Assembly (NCBI GenBank): GCA_023053685.1
Contig: JALIGW010000001.1
Span: forward strand, 56,992,859-57,056,858
Length of the DNA: 64,000 nt
Origin: Diadophis punctatus similis
Lineage: Eukaryota; Chordata; Lepidosauria; Squamata; Dipsadidae
Direction of reading: 5' to 3'
A program made the translations under genes and the position numbers. Under the pieces are notes generated by a model. It saw only the letters and a list, made by a program, of their open reading frames with translations, had not been told where the DNA came from and made no database searches. Positions 12,001-23,627 of this stretch are shown here, one piece after another. Each line of letters begins with the position of its first letter. Position 1 is the first letter of the stretch.

Positions 12001-15000
12001 TGTGAATTTAAACTGTAATGGAAGAAGTAGTTTACCTGCTTTTTTTCTCTTTCTCTCAGTCAGATTCACAAGTTTCAGCCAGGAGCCCCACCCCCTGCTT
12101 CTGTGAATTTAAACTGTAATGGAAGAAGTAGTTTACCTGCTTTTTTTCTCTTTCTCTCAGTCAGATTCACAAGTTTCAGCCAGGAGCCCCACCCCCTGCT
12201 TCTGTGAATTTAAACTGTAATGGAAGAAGTAGTTTACCTGCTTTTTTTCTCTTTCTCTCAGTCAGATTCACAAGTTTCAGCCAGGAGCCCCACCCCCTGC
12301 TTCTGTGAATTTAAACTGTAATGGAAGAAGTAGTTTACCTGCTTTTTTTCTCTTTCTCTCAGTCAGATTCACAAGTTTCAGCCAGGAGCCCCACCCCCTG
12401 CTTCTGTGAATTTAAACTGTAATGGAAGAAGTAGTTTACCTGCTTTTTTTCTCTTTCTCTCAGTCAGATTCACAAGTTTCAGCCAGGAGCCCCACCCCCT
12501 GCTTCTGTGAATTTAAACTGTAATGGAAGAAGTAGTTTACCTGCTTTTTTTCTCTTTCTCTCAGTCAGATTCACAAGTTTCAGCCAGGAGCCCCACCCCC
12601 TGCTTCTGTGAATTTAAACTGTAATGGAAGAAGTAGTTTACCTGCTTTTTTTCTCTTTCTCTCAGTCAGATTCACAAGTTTCAGCCAGGAGCCCCACCCC
12701 CTGCTTCTGTGAATTTAAACTGTAATGGAAGAAGTAGTTTACCTGCTTTTTTTCTCTTTCTCTCAGTCAGATTCACAAGTTTCAGCCAGGAGCCCCACCC
12801 CCTGCTTCTGTGAATTTAAACTGTAATGGAAGAAGTAGTTTACCTGCTTTTTTTCTCTTTCTCTCAGTCAGATTCACAAGTTTCAGCCAGGAGCCCCACC
12901 CCCTGCTTCTGTGAATTTAAACTGTAATGGAAGAAGTAGTTTACCTGCTTTTTTTCTCTTTCTCTCAGTCAGATTCACAAGTTTCAGCCAGGAGCCCCAC
13001 CCCCTGCTTCTGTGAATTTAAACTGTAATGGAAGAAGTAGTTTACCTGCTTTTTTTCTCTTTCTCTCAGTCAGATTCACAAGTTTCAGCCAGGAGCCCCA
13101 CCCCCTGCTTCTGTGAATTTAAACTGTAATGGAAGAAGTAGTTTACCTGCTTTTTTTCTCTTTCTCTCAGTCAGATTCACAAGTTTCAGCCAGGAGCCCC
13201 ACCCCCTGCTTCTGTGAATTTAAACTGTAATGGAAGAAGTAGTTTACCTGCTTTTTTTCTCTTTCTCTCAGTCAGATTCACAAGTTTCAGCCAGGAGCCC
13301 CACCCCCTGCTTCTGTGAATTTAAACTGTAATGGAAGAAGTAGTTTACCTGCTTTTTTTCTCTTTCTCTCAGTCAGATTCACAAGTTTCAGCCAGGAGCC
13401 CCACCCCCTGCTTCTGTGAATTTAAACTGTAATGGAAGAAGTAGTTTACCTGCTTTTTTTCTCTTTCTCTCAGTCAGATTCACAAGTTTCAGCCAGGAGC
13501 CCCACCCCCTGCTTCTGTGAATTTAAACTGTAATGGAAGAAGTAGTTTACCTGCTTTTTTTCTCTTTCTCTCAGTCAGATTCACAAGTTTCAGCCAGGAG
13601 CCCCACCCCCTGCTTCTGTGAATTTAAACTGTAATGGAAGAAGTAGTTTACCTGCTTTTTTTCTCTTTCTCTCAGTCAGATTCACAAGTTTCAGCCAGGA
13701 GCCCCACCCCCTGCTTCTGTGAATTTAAACTGTAATGGAAGAAGTAGTTTACCTGCTTTTTTTCTCTTTCTCTCAGTCAGATTCACAAGTTTCAGCCAGG
13801 AGCCCCACCCCCTGCTTCTGTGAATTTAAACTGTAATGGAAGAAGTAGTTTACCTGCTTTTTTTCTCTTTCTCTCAGTCAGATTCACAAGTTTCAGCCAG
13901 GAGCCCCACCCCCTGCTTCTGTGAATTTAAACTGTAATGGAAGAAGTAGTTTACCTGCTTTTTTTCTCTTTCTCTCAGTCAGATTCACAAGTTTCAGCCA
14001 GGAGCCCCACCCCCTGCTTCTGTGAATTTAAACTGTAATGGAAGAAGTAGTTTACCTGCTTTTTTTCTCTTTCTCTCAGTCAGATTCACAAGTTTCAGCC
14101 AGGAGCCCCACCCCCTGCTTCTGTGAATTTAAACTGTAATGGAAGAAGTAGTTTACCTGCTTTTTTTCTCTTTCTCTCAGTCAGATTCACAAGTTTCAGC
14201 CAGGAGCCCCACCCCCTGCTTCTGTGAATTTAAACTGTAATGGAAGAAGTAGTTTACCTGCTTTTTTTCTCTTTCTCTCAGTCAGATTCACAAGTTTCAG
14301 CCAGGAGCCCCACCCCCTGCTTCTGTGAATTTAAACTGTAATGGAAGAAGTAGTTTACCTGCTTTTTTTCTCTTTCTCTCAGTCAGATTCACAAGTTTCA
14401 GCCAGGAGCCCCACCCCCTGCTTCTGTGAATTTAAACTGTAATGGAAGAAGTAGTTTACCTGCTTTTTTTCTCTTTCTCTCAGTCAGATTCACAAGTTTC
14501 AGCCAGGAGCCCCACCCCCTGCTTCTGTGAATTTAAACTGTAATGGAAGAAGTAGTTTACCTGCTTTTTTTCTCTTTCTCTCAGTCAGTTTCAGCCAGGA
14601 GCCCCACCCCCTGCTTCTGTGAATTTAAACTGTAATGGAAGAAGTAGTTTACCTGCTTTTTTTCTCTTTCTCTCAGTCAGATTCACAAGTTTCAGCCAGG
14701 AGCCCCACCCCCTGCTTCTGTGAATTTAAACTGTAATGGAAGAAGTAGTTTACCTGCTTTTTTTCTCTTTCTCTCAGTCAGATTCACAAGTTTCAGCCAG
14801 GAGCCCCACCCCCTGCTTCTGTGAATTTAAACTGTAATGGAAGAAGTAGTTTACCTGCTTTTTTTCTCTTTCTCTCAGTCAGATTCACAAGTTTCAGCCA
14901 GGAGCCCCACCCCCTGCTTCTGTGAATTTAAACTGTAATGGAAGAAGTAGTTTACCTGCTTTTTTTCTCTTTCTCTCAGTCAGATTCACAAGTTTCAGCC

Positions 15001-15242
15001 AGGAGCCCCACCCCCTGCTTCTGTGAATTTAAACTGTAATGGAAGAAGTAGTTTACCTGCTTTTTTTCTCTTTCTCTCAGTCAGATTCACAAGTTTCAGC
15101 CAGGAGCCCCACCCCCTGCTTCTGTGAATTTAAACTGTAATGGAAGAAGTAGTTTACCTGCTTTTTTTCTCTTTCTCTCAGTCAGATTTACAAGTTTCAG
15201 CCAGGAGCCCCACCCCCTGCTTCTGTGAATTTAAACTGTAAT
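1..15242. repeat. 101-bp satellite/minisatellite array, about 150 head-to-tail copies
   Basis: The unit is 101 bp: a pyrimidine tract ending CTCTTTCTCTCAG, then TCAGATTCACAAGTTTCAGC, a C-rich part (GGAGCCCCACCCCCTGC), and TGTGAATTTAAACTGTAATG with GAAGAAGTAGTTTACC. The array starts before the window. From about 3,511 to 14,588 the sequence repeats with an exact 101-bp period and I see no substitution: lines 6,060 bp apart (60 units) are identical. In the first 3.5 kb several units are 102-103 bp through one extra T, C or A in a homopolymer. One unit at 14,588 lacks 9 bp (ATTCACAAG), and one near the right end (15,188) has a C-to-T change. The unit length is not a multiple of three and all six frames stop quickly, so it is not protein-coding. 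No known satellite family was recognised. Confidence 0.97.
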
Positions 15243-15450
15243 GTAGAAGACTAGCTGGCTAGGTGGGAGGAATGTGTGAGCTGGGCCCAGTCCTTAGTGG
15301 CCCATTGGCAACAGGTGGGGGCAAGGAGCTGCAGGAAGCTGCTTTGTATTTAAAACATGTTTCTCCTTTCCTCATTCAGGGAAACATATTCTTTCCTTTT
15401 TCAATATTTCCTAGGATGTTTCATTTTTCTAGGAGGGGGTGGGTGCTAAC
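15243..15450 (-). mobile_element. LTR-like fragment bordering the satellite
   Basis: Read on the minus strand, this piece begins near 15,450 with a GTTAGCACCCACCCC motif. The same motif starts the LTR-like element at 60225-60873, and about 100 bp further in also aligns by eye (AGGGAAA blocks and A/T-rich blocks in the same order). At its other end it runs directly into the last satellite unit, where the unit's ATGGAAGAAGTAG is replaced by ATGTAGAAGACTAG. It is probably the remains of an LTR from which, or next to which, the satellite expanded. It has no second LTR and no clear target duplication. Family assignment is inference. Confidence 0.4.
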
Positions 15451-15991
15451 TTCCTAAGTGTACTGTACCACATGAAGAAAAAACCCCAACAAATGGTGGC
15501 AATGATGGAATATGGTTTGGTATCCAAACATAAAGAATAAAAGGCTTGCAAGGAAAAAGGAAAGGGTGATCTTGCTGTGGGGGGGAGGGAAGACTGGGAG
15601 ACAAAGTGTCTTGAGATCTAGAGGCAAGTAGGAGTATCTCAGCATATGACTCATTCAGCAACTTACATAAGGCAGCTTGAAATAGAGAAAGAGGATGAAC
15701 TGGAATCTGTGGAAGGAGGGCCAATCCTGGAAGTAAACCAGACCCATCTGAAGCCCTAATAAGTATTGTGAGGAGGCATATGCTGTGGCAACAAGAGGAG
15801 AGAGAACTGATGGCTAAAAGATGAGAGGAAGGGCAAAGGAAAGCTCTCAGAAAAGAGGAGAAAAAATAGTTTATGGAGGGAAACTGAGCAAAGACACTGC
15901 TTAGAGAAAGACAGATTGGAAAGGGATAGCTGAAGAGAAGAGTTGAATGAATGTATAGTGCTTCTTAAAGGAATTGAATCCCCAGTGGAGA
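15451..15991. other. Unassigned purine-rich spacer
   Basis: No exon, SINE or LINE motif was recognised here. The + strand is rich in GA-type sequence (AGAGGAGAGAG-like runs between 15,790 and 15,930). Short frames on the minus strand are low-complexity Ser/Leu/Pro reading of that bias. The last 15 bp (15977-15991) are the left target duplication of the next element. Confidence 0.5.
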
Positions 15992-17138
15992 TTACATTAC
16001 ATATACTCACCGCAGCTAGAATCACATTCATGCAAAATTGGAAACAAAGTAACATACTCTCAGACGAAACAGTAATTACGAAAATACTTGAATGCGCAGA
16101 AATGGACAAAATGACAATGGAGTTAAAAGAGACGATTTGGATTACTATGAAATATGGAATAAAATGTATAATTTGGCTCGAAAAAAGAAATAAAAAAGGA
16201 AATGCTTAAATTAGTATTGATGAAACTTAAATTGGAGTAATTAAATAGTATCATTTATTATAAATAAATAAATAAATAAATAAATAGTATCAAACCTAGA
16301 GATGTAAATATAAATGTATATAAATTGTAGATATGAACAACTAGTACCATTATAACTTTTTAAAATATATATTATTATATTATTATTGAGAAGTAAATCT
16401 GAATGGTCAAACAAGTGGCAACTACCAATCTCAAACAACAAATGCTCAGTTTTACACATTGGCAAAAATAATCAAAACACAATGAAAATTGTGAACTACG
16501 CCGCCTTCGATCTGACCTAAGTGTAGCTCACAAAATTATCTGCCACAATGTCCTACCTGTTAGCGACTACTTCAGCTTCAACCGCAATAATACACGAGCT
16601 CACAATAGATACAAACTTAATGTAAACCGCTCCAAACTTGATTGCAAAAAATTCGACTTCAACAACAGAGTGGTCAATGCCTGGAACACTTTACCTGACT
16701 CAGTAGTTTCTTCCCCAAACCCCAAAAACTTCAACCTCAGATTATCTACCATCGACCTCACCCCATTCCTAAAAGGTCGATAAGGGGCGTGCATAAGCGC
16801 ACAATCGTGCCTACTGTTCCTGTCCTAATGTACCCATATATTCTTACCTCTTTTATTCTTATTCATGCTTGTACTATTACATATATATTCTATCATGTTT
16901 TACTGTTTATACTTTGCTTATAATCATATATGCTTTACAAATAAACAAATACAAATACAAATAAATGGATAGAAAGGAAATAGAGAATTGCAAAAGCAAA
17001 TTACGTATGCTGATATGGAAGCTGTAAAATGATCCTAAATGATATGTATTGTTTTGTTATGTGTTTTTTTCTGTATGTATGTTTGGTTTTTTTATGTTTT
17101 TAAAGACAAAATTGTTTAATAAAAACTATTTTTAAAAA
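15992..17138 (+). mobile_element. L1-type LINE 3' end, 5'-truncated, with a nested LINE
   Basis: The insertion is flanked by a perfect 15-bp direct repeat, AATCCCCAGTGGAGA, at 15977-15991 and 17139-17153. The first 210 bp encode the C-terminal end of an L1 ORF2 protein (ITAARITFMQNWKQS, then ILECAEMDKMT and IKCIIWLEK) with a stop at 16207. The 3' end is TTTAATAAAAACTATT followed by an A-rich tail, as expected for L1 retrotransposition. The middle is interrupted by an AAAT microsatellite (16260-16290) and a fragment of a different LINE (about 16390-16965). Confidence 0.85.
16390..16965 (+). mobile_element. CR1/Rex-like LINE fragment with internal deletion, nested in L1
   Basis: Two separated pieces of one non-LTR retrotransposon protein can be read on the + strand. 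First comes WQLPISNNKCSVLHIGKNN, a reverse-transcriptase segment. It is followed after a few bases by RRLRSDLSVAHKIICHNV and then FNNRVVNAWNTLPDSVV, with a stop at 16781. The sequence normally lying between these two pieces is absent, so the copy has a large internal deletion. The 3' end carries a repeated ACAAAT tail (16935-16965). It sits within the L1 fragment bounded by the 15-bp duplication, so it inserted after the L1. The exact clade (CR1, Rex1 or L2-like) cannot be settled by eye. Confidence 0.65.
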
Positions 17139-17497
17139 AATCCCCAGTGGAGAACTCCAAATCCAGTTTTTGAGATAGCAAGGGACCTTATGAGATATCT
17201 TTCCAAAACTCAGAGGAGAAATATATTAGAATCATCTTTTGTTATGTTTTGAGGGAGATATTAAGGCTTGTAAATAGCCAGAGGAAGAATGCATAGCAGG
17301 ATTAGCACCTTGTCTAACTGAAAAAAGCACTTAGGGTTTATACCAGTTTACTAACATGGGAAATAACAGACCACAAAACAGTAGTGGTATGAAGTAACAG
17401 ATTTAACATACCAGCAAAGGTTTTGTGAATATCCTTAAAATTCTCAGGAAAGATTAAGTGGGCTTCGTAGCTGATCTTGGAAGAAAATGACCTGGTG

Positions 17498-17636
17498 AAC
17501 GAACCAAGGAGGAAATCCTAGATGAGGTAGTCCTGGAGCAATTCCTCCAGGTATTACCCCCAATGGACATTTTTGGGTACAAGTACACCATCCTGAGAAA
17601 GGAGCAAGTGATGTGTTCTTAGCAAAAAAAAATATT
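17498..17636 (+). pseudogene. SCAN-domain / Gmr1-like gag remnant
   Basis: One frame reads TKEEILDEVVLEQFLQVLPP and continues about 22 codons to a TAG stop. This matches the conserved core of the SCAN domain (TKEQILELLVLEQFL..LPP in zinc-finger proteins), which derives from the capsid of Gmr1-type gypsy retrotransposons. Upstream the frame is interrupted by a stop (about ten codons before). No zinc fingers or protease follow within the next kilobase, so a retroelement gag remnant is more likely than a SCAN zinc-finger gene. The identification rests on about 30 residues. Confidence 0.5.
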
Positions 17637-18021
17637 ATTTAGTAGCTTGAAAAGTAGAGGTTACTTTAAGGGGTAAATGGACTACAAGAAAGGCTTTAAG
17701 AAAAATGGACCTGTAAAAGTTTCCACTGTGGGAAAAAAGAAAGAATGGAGTAACTAAGGAGAGAAATTACATGGCTTTCCCCTGTTGACTTTCCTTGTGG
17801 AAAGATGGCAGGGAACATTGGAAATGACAATCACATGACCACAGCTGACTGTGGCAGCCCGGTGCTGCTGTACCAGCCACAACTGTGCCAATTTCAATCT
17901 GCAGGAATAATGGATTTTCGATTTTGGATGCTTTCTTTAAATTAGCCCATTTGAGATCTGTTGATTCAGTGCCCTGGCATGTGCTGTTTCACCTAATTGA
18001 AGGTTACAAAAAAAAAATAGA

Positions 18022-18086
18022 GTTTTAGTAGTATATAAATATCAGGTTAGATTTTTAACTGACCTGATATTTATATACTACTAAAC
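18022..18086. repeat. Short-loop inverted repeat (hairpin), arms about 28 bp
   Basis: The left arm 18022-18050 (GTTTTAGTAGTATATAAATA then TCAGGTTAG) is the reverse complement of the right arm 18059-18086, with two differences and a loop of 8 bases (ATTTTTAA). The arms are A/T-rich but not simple repeats. It could be the collapsed core of a palindromic MITE or a foldable transcript. No flanking duplication was found. Confidence 0.85.
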
Positions 18087-18915
18087 TAAAGAAAAACATG
18101 TACTAAAGAAAAACACGAACAAAAGAAAACTAAAGAAAAATATGAACAAATAGTGGTGCCTCAAAAGTATACAGAAGAAATTCTCCAAATACGGTAGCTC
18201 ATGAGAATCCTTGGTGAAGACATATAGGCAGGGATCAGACATTATTTAGGTTCCTAAAGTGATCTGGCCAGGCATAGTCAAAGATAGCAATTATCACTGT
18301 AAATCAGGAACAGAAGGCCAACTAATCCAGCAAAAAGGACCACAAGATAAAGCACCATTCGTGAGAGTGCCTGTAGTACTGGGTATATGTGCAGGTTTTC
18401 TATCCTGTCAGGGATAACATAGAGAAATATTTAAATAAATTGGTAGTAAAGGTGGTGTGACGAATGCCCAGAAAAGATCTGGGAATTGAAAACAAGCATG
18501 TCCTGGACGAAAAGAGTCCAGCCCAGAGGACAGCAGAAACGTAGAAAAGAAAAACTCCTACCCAAAGGCCAGCATGTCAGAGCAGTCTTCAGAGAAAACT
18601 GTAGAGAAAACTTCAATTTTTGGATCTTCAAGACCAACTGGTAAAGCTGACAGATGGGGGAGGAAAATAGCCCAAACAAGGGTCTGCAAACCCCACAGTG
18701 GCCTGCAAACCCACTGTGTGTAGCAACTTGGGTGCAGAACTCTCTACAAACCAGCTCCAGAAATAGAGAACTCTTGAGTGTTAGGAGAGGGGAAGCGGAG
18801 AGAAAAGCCCACTGGCAAATTTATAAATGAATGAGAAATAGTTTTCATATGCAAATAGACTGAGATTGGCTACAAGAGCTGAAGTCCTAGGGGGAAAAGG
18901 AAAGATATTAGAGTT

Positions 18916-19454
<539 letters not shown>

Positions 19455-20245
19455 AAAGATTTAAAGAAGAAATACCTATTAGTTAAATAGGTAGGAACAG
19501 GAATAGGAACCTAGAAATAGGAAATAGACATAGGAACATATAGATTAAATACGAATAGAAGTAAAATAATTGTAAACTTATAGAAAGATAGTAGAATAAG
19601 ATTTTGTACAATAAAACTGTTTTATGTGAGAAAAGCAAATTACAAGTCTTTGTTTCTGTGTTCTGTACCATATTAAGAAAAAATGTTTTTTTTATGTTTT
19701 ATTTATAGTTTTTCTTTAACACCATACATATTTTGTGGACAGTGTATTTACTGGGTCAATGTCCTTTTTACACAACGCTAACAATAATAATACAATTAAA
19801 TATACACCATCCTAATCTTCCAACTTCAACAATACCATTCTCTCTTTATGATTCTTTATCACTTTTTTCATAAATTCATTTAAAAACCAATAACATTTCT
19901 TTATACCACATATTTGTTATCCCCTACTGAATCACTAATATTTAATATTTTAAACATTACTCATTATTCCACCATAATTCTAATATCCCAAATGTCTAGA
20001 AATACTAATAAGGCCGATTCATACAAAATTTGATCAGTCCTGGGATTATAATCTCATAGTCCCCACAATTTCCAATCCTTAAGAATTTTAATTTTCAATA
20101 TATTTTTACCCACTGTTAATAATAATAATACAATTAGGTTACCTAATCCTAAGCTTCCACCCTCTAACATTTTGATTATAATAAATTCTATTATCTGTCA
20201 ATATACTGTATATACTACTATTTTCCCTATTGTGTTTTCTACTTT
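19455..20245. other. AT-rich unassigned spacer
   Basis: No coding or repeat family was recognised. A segment with AATAATAATACAATTA at 19785-19800 recurs at about 20117-20135 with similar downstream sequence (CCTAATC..CTTCCA), suggesting a diverged 330-bp direct duplication or two copies of one old repeat. The start (19680-19720, T-rich) could be the tail of a minus-strand LINE. Confidence 0.4.
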
Positions 20246-21263
20246 TTTCTTCCGGTTGACTTCCTGTTGATGTTGCAGCAAGAACGGCTGGAAAATAGCG
20301 GAGCTCCGCCAAGCTTCGCAAAATCCAGCCGGCAACTGCCCTATGGGGTCAAAGCCGCCTTAGACGGCTGGTGAAGAAAGTAGAGGTGCTTTGTCGACCC
20401 CGAGGAATTCACAATTTCCTCGTTAGCTCTGAAGAAAGCTCTCCCAAATGACAGCAGGGATGACGGCCATTTTTGGCAAGTCACAAGCTGTGACAACTGG
20501 GACCATAAGATCTGTGCTGGAGCAGTTAGTGGACAGAGCATTGAAACTGGGTGAGATAACTTCCAACTTTTATTTTAAAGACCTAACTCAAATAAAAGAA
20601 CTTTAAAAATTATCTCCAAGCATTAAGAAAGCGGTGACTAGACACACAGAGAAGACTAAAGACTAAAAATTAAGAGGTGAAGGAAATGCCCAATGGAAGC
20701 TTTAAAATATAGAAAGCCTGGAAAAGAGCTAAAACAATTTGAAAAGTGATTACTGGGAGAAACTGCCTTTCTTATTTTTATTTTTAACCCCCCTGGATTA
20801 TCTGACAATTAGCTGTTAATGTGGGGATTTGGAGCAGGAGAGCCATCTACTGGAAGAAGAAGAGCACTACAATGTGAGAAATTTCAGTGAAAGTGAGAAT
20901 TGTTTAATGTGTATAAAGGAAGAGAAAGTAAACAGCACCTGGAAGGCGGCTTGACCTTGATTCTATTCTAGAAGGCGATTTGTATGTTTGGAAATACCTG
21001 AGTTTCTTTGAAGATCTTTAGCACAAACTTAGTTGCAAATAATCAAATTCTATTGGAACTGTTTATTGGATGGTGGATTTGAAAGACTTGAGGAAACTTG
21101 GTGGACTAATTTGGATTTGGATTATTAATGTTATTTGACAGAACATCCTATGAGGCAAAAGAAGAAAGGTGATAGAAGAAAAAAAGAAAAGAAGAAAAGC
21201 TAAATAAGACTTTAAAATTTGGACATTTGGGAAGACGAATAACTGGAATTAAAAAGACTGTAC

Positions 21264-21412
<149 letters not shown>

Positions 21413-21783
21413 CTTACTAAAGAACTTTAGGGATTATAAATTTAGGGGATTTGGAGGCACAATTATGGGATTGATTAAATTTTATTAATAATTGGCTTTG
21501 CTGGAGTTTTTAAATATTGGGACATTGGAATCATAGAGGTATACTGAGTAATTTTTTAAATCAAATTATTACAAAATGTCTCAGCAGGAGATAATAGAGG
21601 CGTATGAAGAAATATTATTGATGCTCAAAAGTTTGCATGAAACAATAAAGAACAATAAGGTGACTGTCTCAAGATAAAGAAGTGAGTGTAGAAGATCCTC
21701 AACAAATGGGGGGGAAAGATGAACATAATATTCAGAAAAATAGATTATAAACCAGAAGAAGCGATGGAGGAGACAAATCAAAA

Positions 21784-22012
21784 TAGCAATAGCACTTTTC
21801 TTATATACCGCTTCATAGTGCTTTACAGCCCTCTCTAAGCGGTTTACAGAGTTCAGCATATTGCCCCCAACAATCTGGGTCCTCATTTTACCGACCTCGG
21901 AAGGATGGAAGGCTGAGTCAACCTTGAGCCTAGTGAGATTTGAACAGCTGAACTGTTGAACTAGCAGTCAGCCTGCAATGGATGCATTTAACCACTGCAC
22001 CACTTCAGCTCC
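21784..22012 (-). mobile_element. tRNA-derived SINE, Sauria type
   Basis: On the minus strand it starts GAGCTGAAGTGGTGCAGTGG, a tRNA-like head with box A/B-like sequence. It continues with TTCAAATCTCACTAGGCTCA, GGTTGACTCAGCCTTCCATC and the body block GTAAAATGAGGACCCAGATT, then ends GCGGTATATAAG with a short AGCAATAGCT-like tail. The copy at 44654-45237 shares all blocks in the same order. It interrupts the L1 ORF1 region. Confidence 0.88.
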
Positions 22013-22624
22013 TAAAATAAGATGCAAGAAGATAAAGATAATGAAGAGAAATAATTAATAAGTGGGAATCAAATAGGTAATTCTTTAAGAGTTTACAGTA
22101 GAACAGAGAAAAAAAAGAAAAATATCTTTAAAAAAAAGAAAGGTCTATGGAGGGATGCTCAAATGATGCAGCAGAAGGAGACAAGGGGCAAGCCAGAGGG
22201 AATACTCAGTGGGTATAAAAATGTTAGAAAGAGTTATAAGATTCCAAGAAAGAGAAATAAAAGGGAGACCAAAAAGTCAACAAATGGTGGAACTTTAAAA
22301 AGGTTAAGAGATGATGGATAGAGATAAAATACATTAATAGGGTGACTGTATTTAAAAGGGGGGGAAGCATATTAAGAAAAACTCTTAATACTGATCGACA
22401 CTAATTACCCAGCAAGTTTCAATCATAGTAACTATGATATATCATACATAATACTATGATATATTATTTGGGGGTAAAATAACTGTAGTGGTTCCCAGCA
22501 CAACATCTCCAGTGTGTAGATTTTAAATTTTACCTGGCAAACTGGGTCAGAGCCTGACATTGAGGGACCAAATCATTTTAGTATAAACTTAGAAGACTGC
22601 TACCAGTATGTTCCTAGAGATTTA

Positions 22625-23023
22625 TACAGGTAGCCCTTGAGTTATGACCACAATTGAGGCCAAACTTTTTGTTGTTAAGTGAGTCATTTGTTAAATGGGT
22701 TTTGCCACATTTTACACCCTTTCTTGCCACAGTTGTTAAGTGAATCACTGCAATTGTTAAGTTAGTAACATGGCTGTTAACTGAACGTAGTTTCCCCATG
22801 GATTTTCCTTGTCAAAAGGTTGCAAAAAGTGACCAAATGACCTTGGGACACAGCAACGGTCATAAGTATGAACCAGTTGCCAAGCATCTGAATTTTGATC
22901 ACATGATCATGGGGATTCTTCAAAGGCCATAAGTGTTAAAAATGGTCATAGGTCATTTTTTCAGTGCCATTGTAACTTTGAATGGTCACTAAATAAACTG
23001 TTGTAAGTTGACGACTACCTGTA
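22625..23023. mobile_element. DNA-transposon MITE with TACAGGTAG termini
   Basis: The ends are inverted: TACAGGTAGCCCTTGAGTTA at the left, and the right end reads TACAGGTAGTCGTCAACTTA on the opposite strand. Between them are repeated GTTGTTAAGTGA motifs and GATCACATGATCATGGGG. The whole is about 400 bp with no coding capacity. A TA at each end fits a Tc1/mariner-like TA target, but the superfamily is not certain. It lies about 600 bp upstream of the first recognised GALNT exon. Confidence 0.7.
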
Positions 23024-23194
23024 TTCATATCGCTTTCAGGAAACAGGTTACTTTTCAGTCAGACGTTTTAAATTCAACTCACAAAATTATAACTGCTTCT
23101 ATTCCTTTTTAAATTATTCTCATTGTATTTGTGTGTTAGCTGCTGTTAATGTCCTCCTGGCAGAAGTGAGAGAAGGGATGAAGGGAAGGATGGT

Positions 23195-23315
23195 ATTTTT
23201 AAATATTAATATTTAATGTTTTAATGTTTTGTCTTATTGCTTTTACTTGGTTGTAAACCATCTAGAGTCACCTCCAGGTGAGATGGGAGCATATAAATTT
23301 AATAAATAAAAATGT
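23195..23315 (+). mobile_element. Old L2-type LINE 3' end
   Basis: The sequence GTAAACCATCTAGAGTCACC then GAGATGGGAGCATATAAATT followed by AATAAATAAAA has the order of the terminal part of L2-like LINEs (as at 47100-47180): a short stem, a 'tataaa' block and an AATA tail. No reading frame remains. Confidence 0.5.
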
Positions 23316-23627
23316 TGATACCTGCCTGGATCCTTTCCAGTCCTGTGTTGAGAGAGTCACACATTGTAGCCATGTTAACGCCTAATGGTGAATAAATCAG
23401 TAAAATTTGTATCCTCCCACCAAAGTCCTGACTTGATGAAACCTACTGGAGTGTTAATAGACTCAAAGAAATGAATTTGTTGGGAGAAAAAAACTATGGT
23501 TTTAATGATTTATTCAAAAGTGAGAAATCAGTAGTTGGAAAGAAATTAACACTGAATAGGAGAGAAAATGTAAGATATAATGAATTTAATTAAAGAAATA
23601 TGTTCAATGCATTCTTCTTTCTTTCAG

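Larger units (their letters stand above)
17154..18915. other. Mostly unassigned spacer with a gag/SCAN-like fragment and a hairpin
   Basis: Apart from the SCAN-like fragment (17498-17636) and the inverted repeat (18022-18086), listed separately, I recognise nothing here. Short tandem AAAGAAAAA motifs follow the hairpin (18085-18145). Given the LTR-like element that begins at 18916, this may be degenerate interior of an LTR retrotransposon, but no reverse transcriptase motif was seen. Confidence 0.4.

Noticed and set aside
1..15242. CRISPR-like repeat array
   Set aside because: There are no unique spacers; the whole 101-bp unit repeats head to tail, in a vertebrate genome.
15943..16209. 88-codon frame as a host gene
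   Set aside because: From 15992 it is the L1 ORF2 C-terminus; the first codons are flanking DNA before the target duplication.
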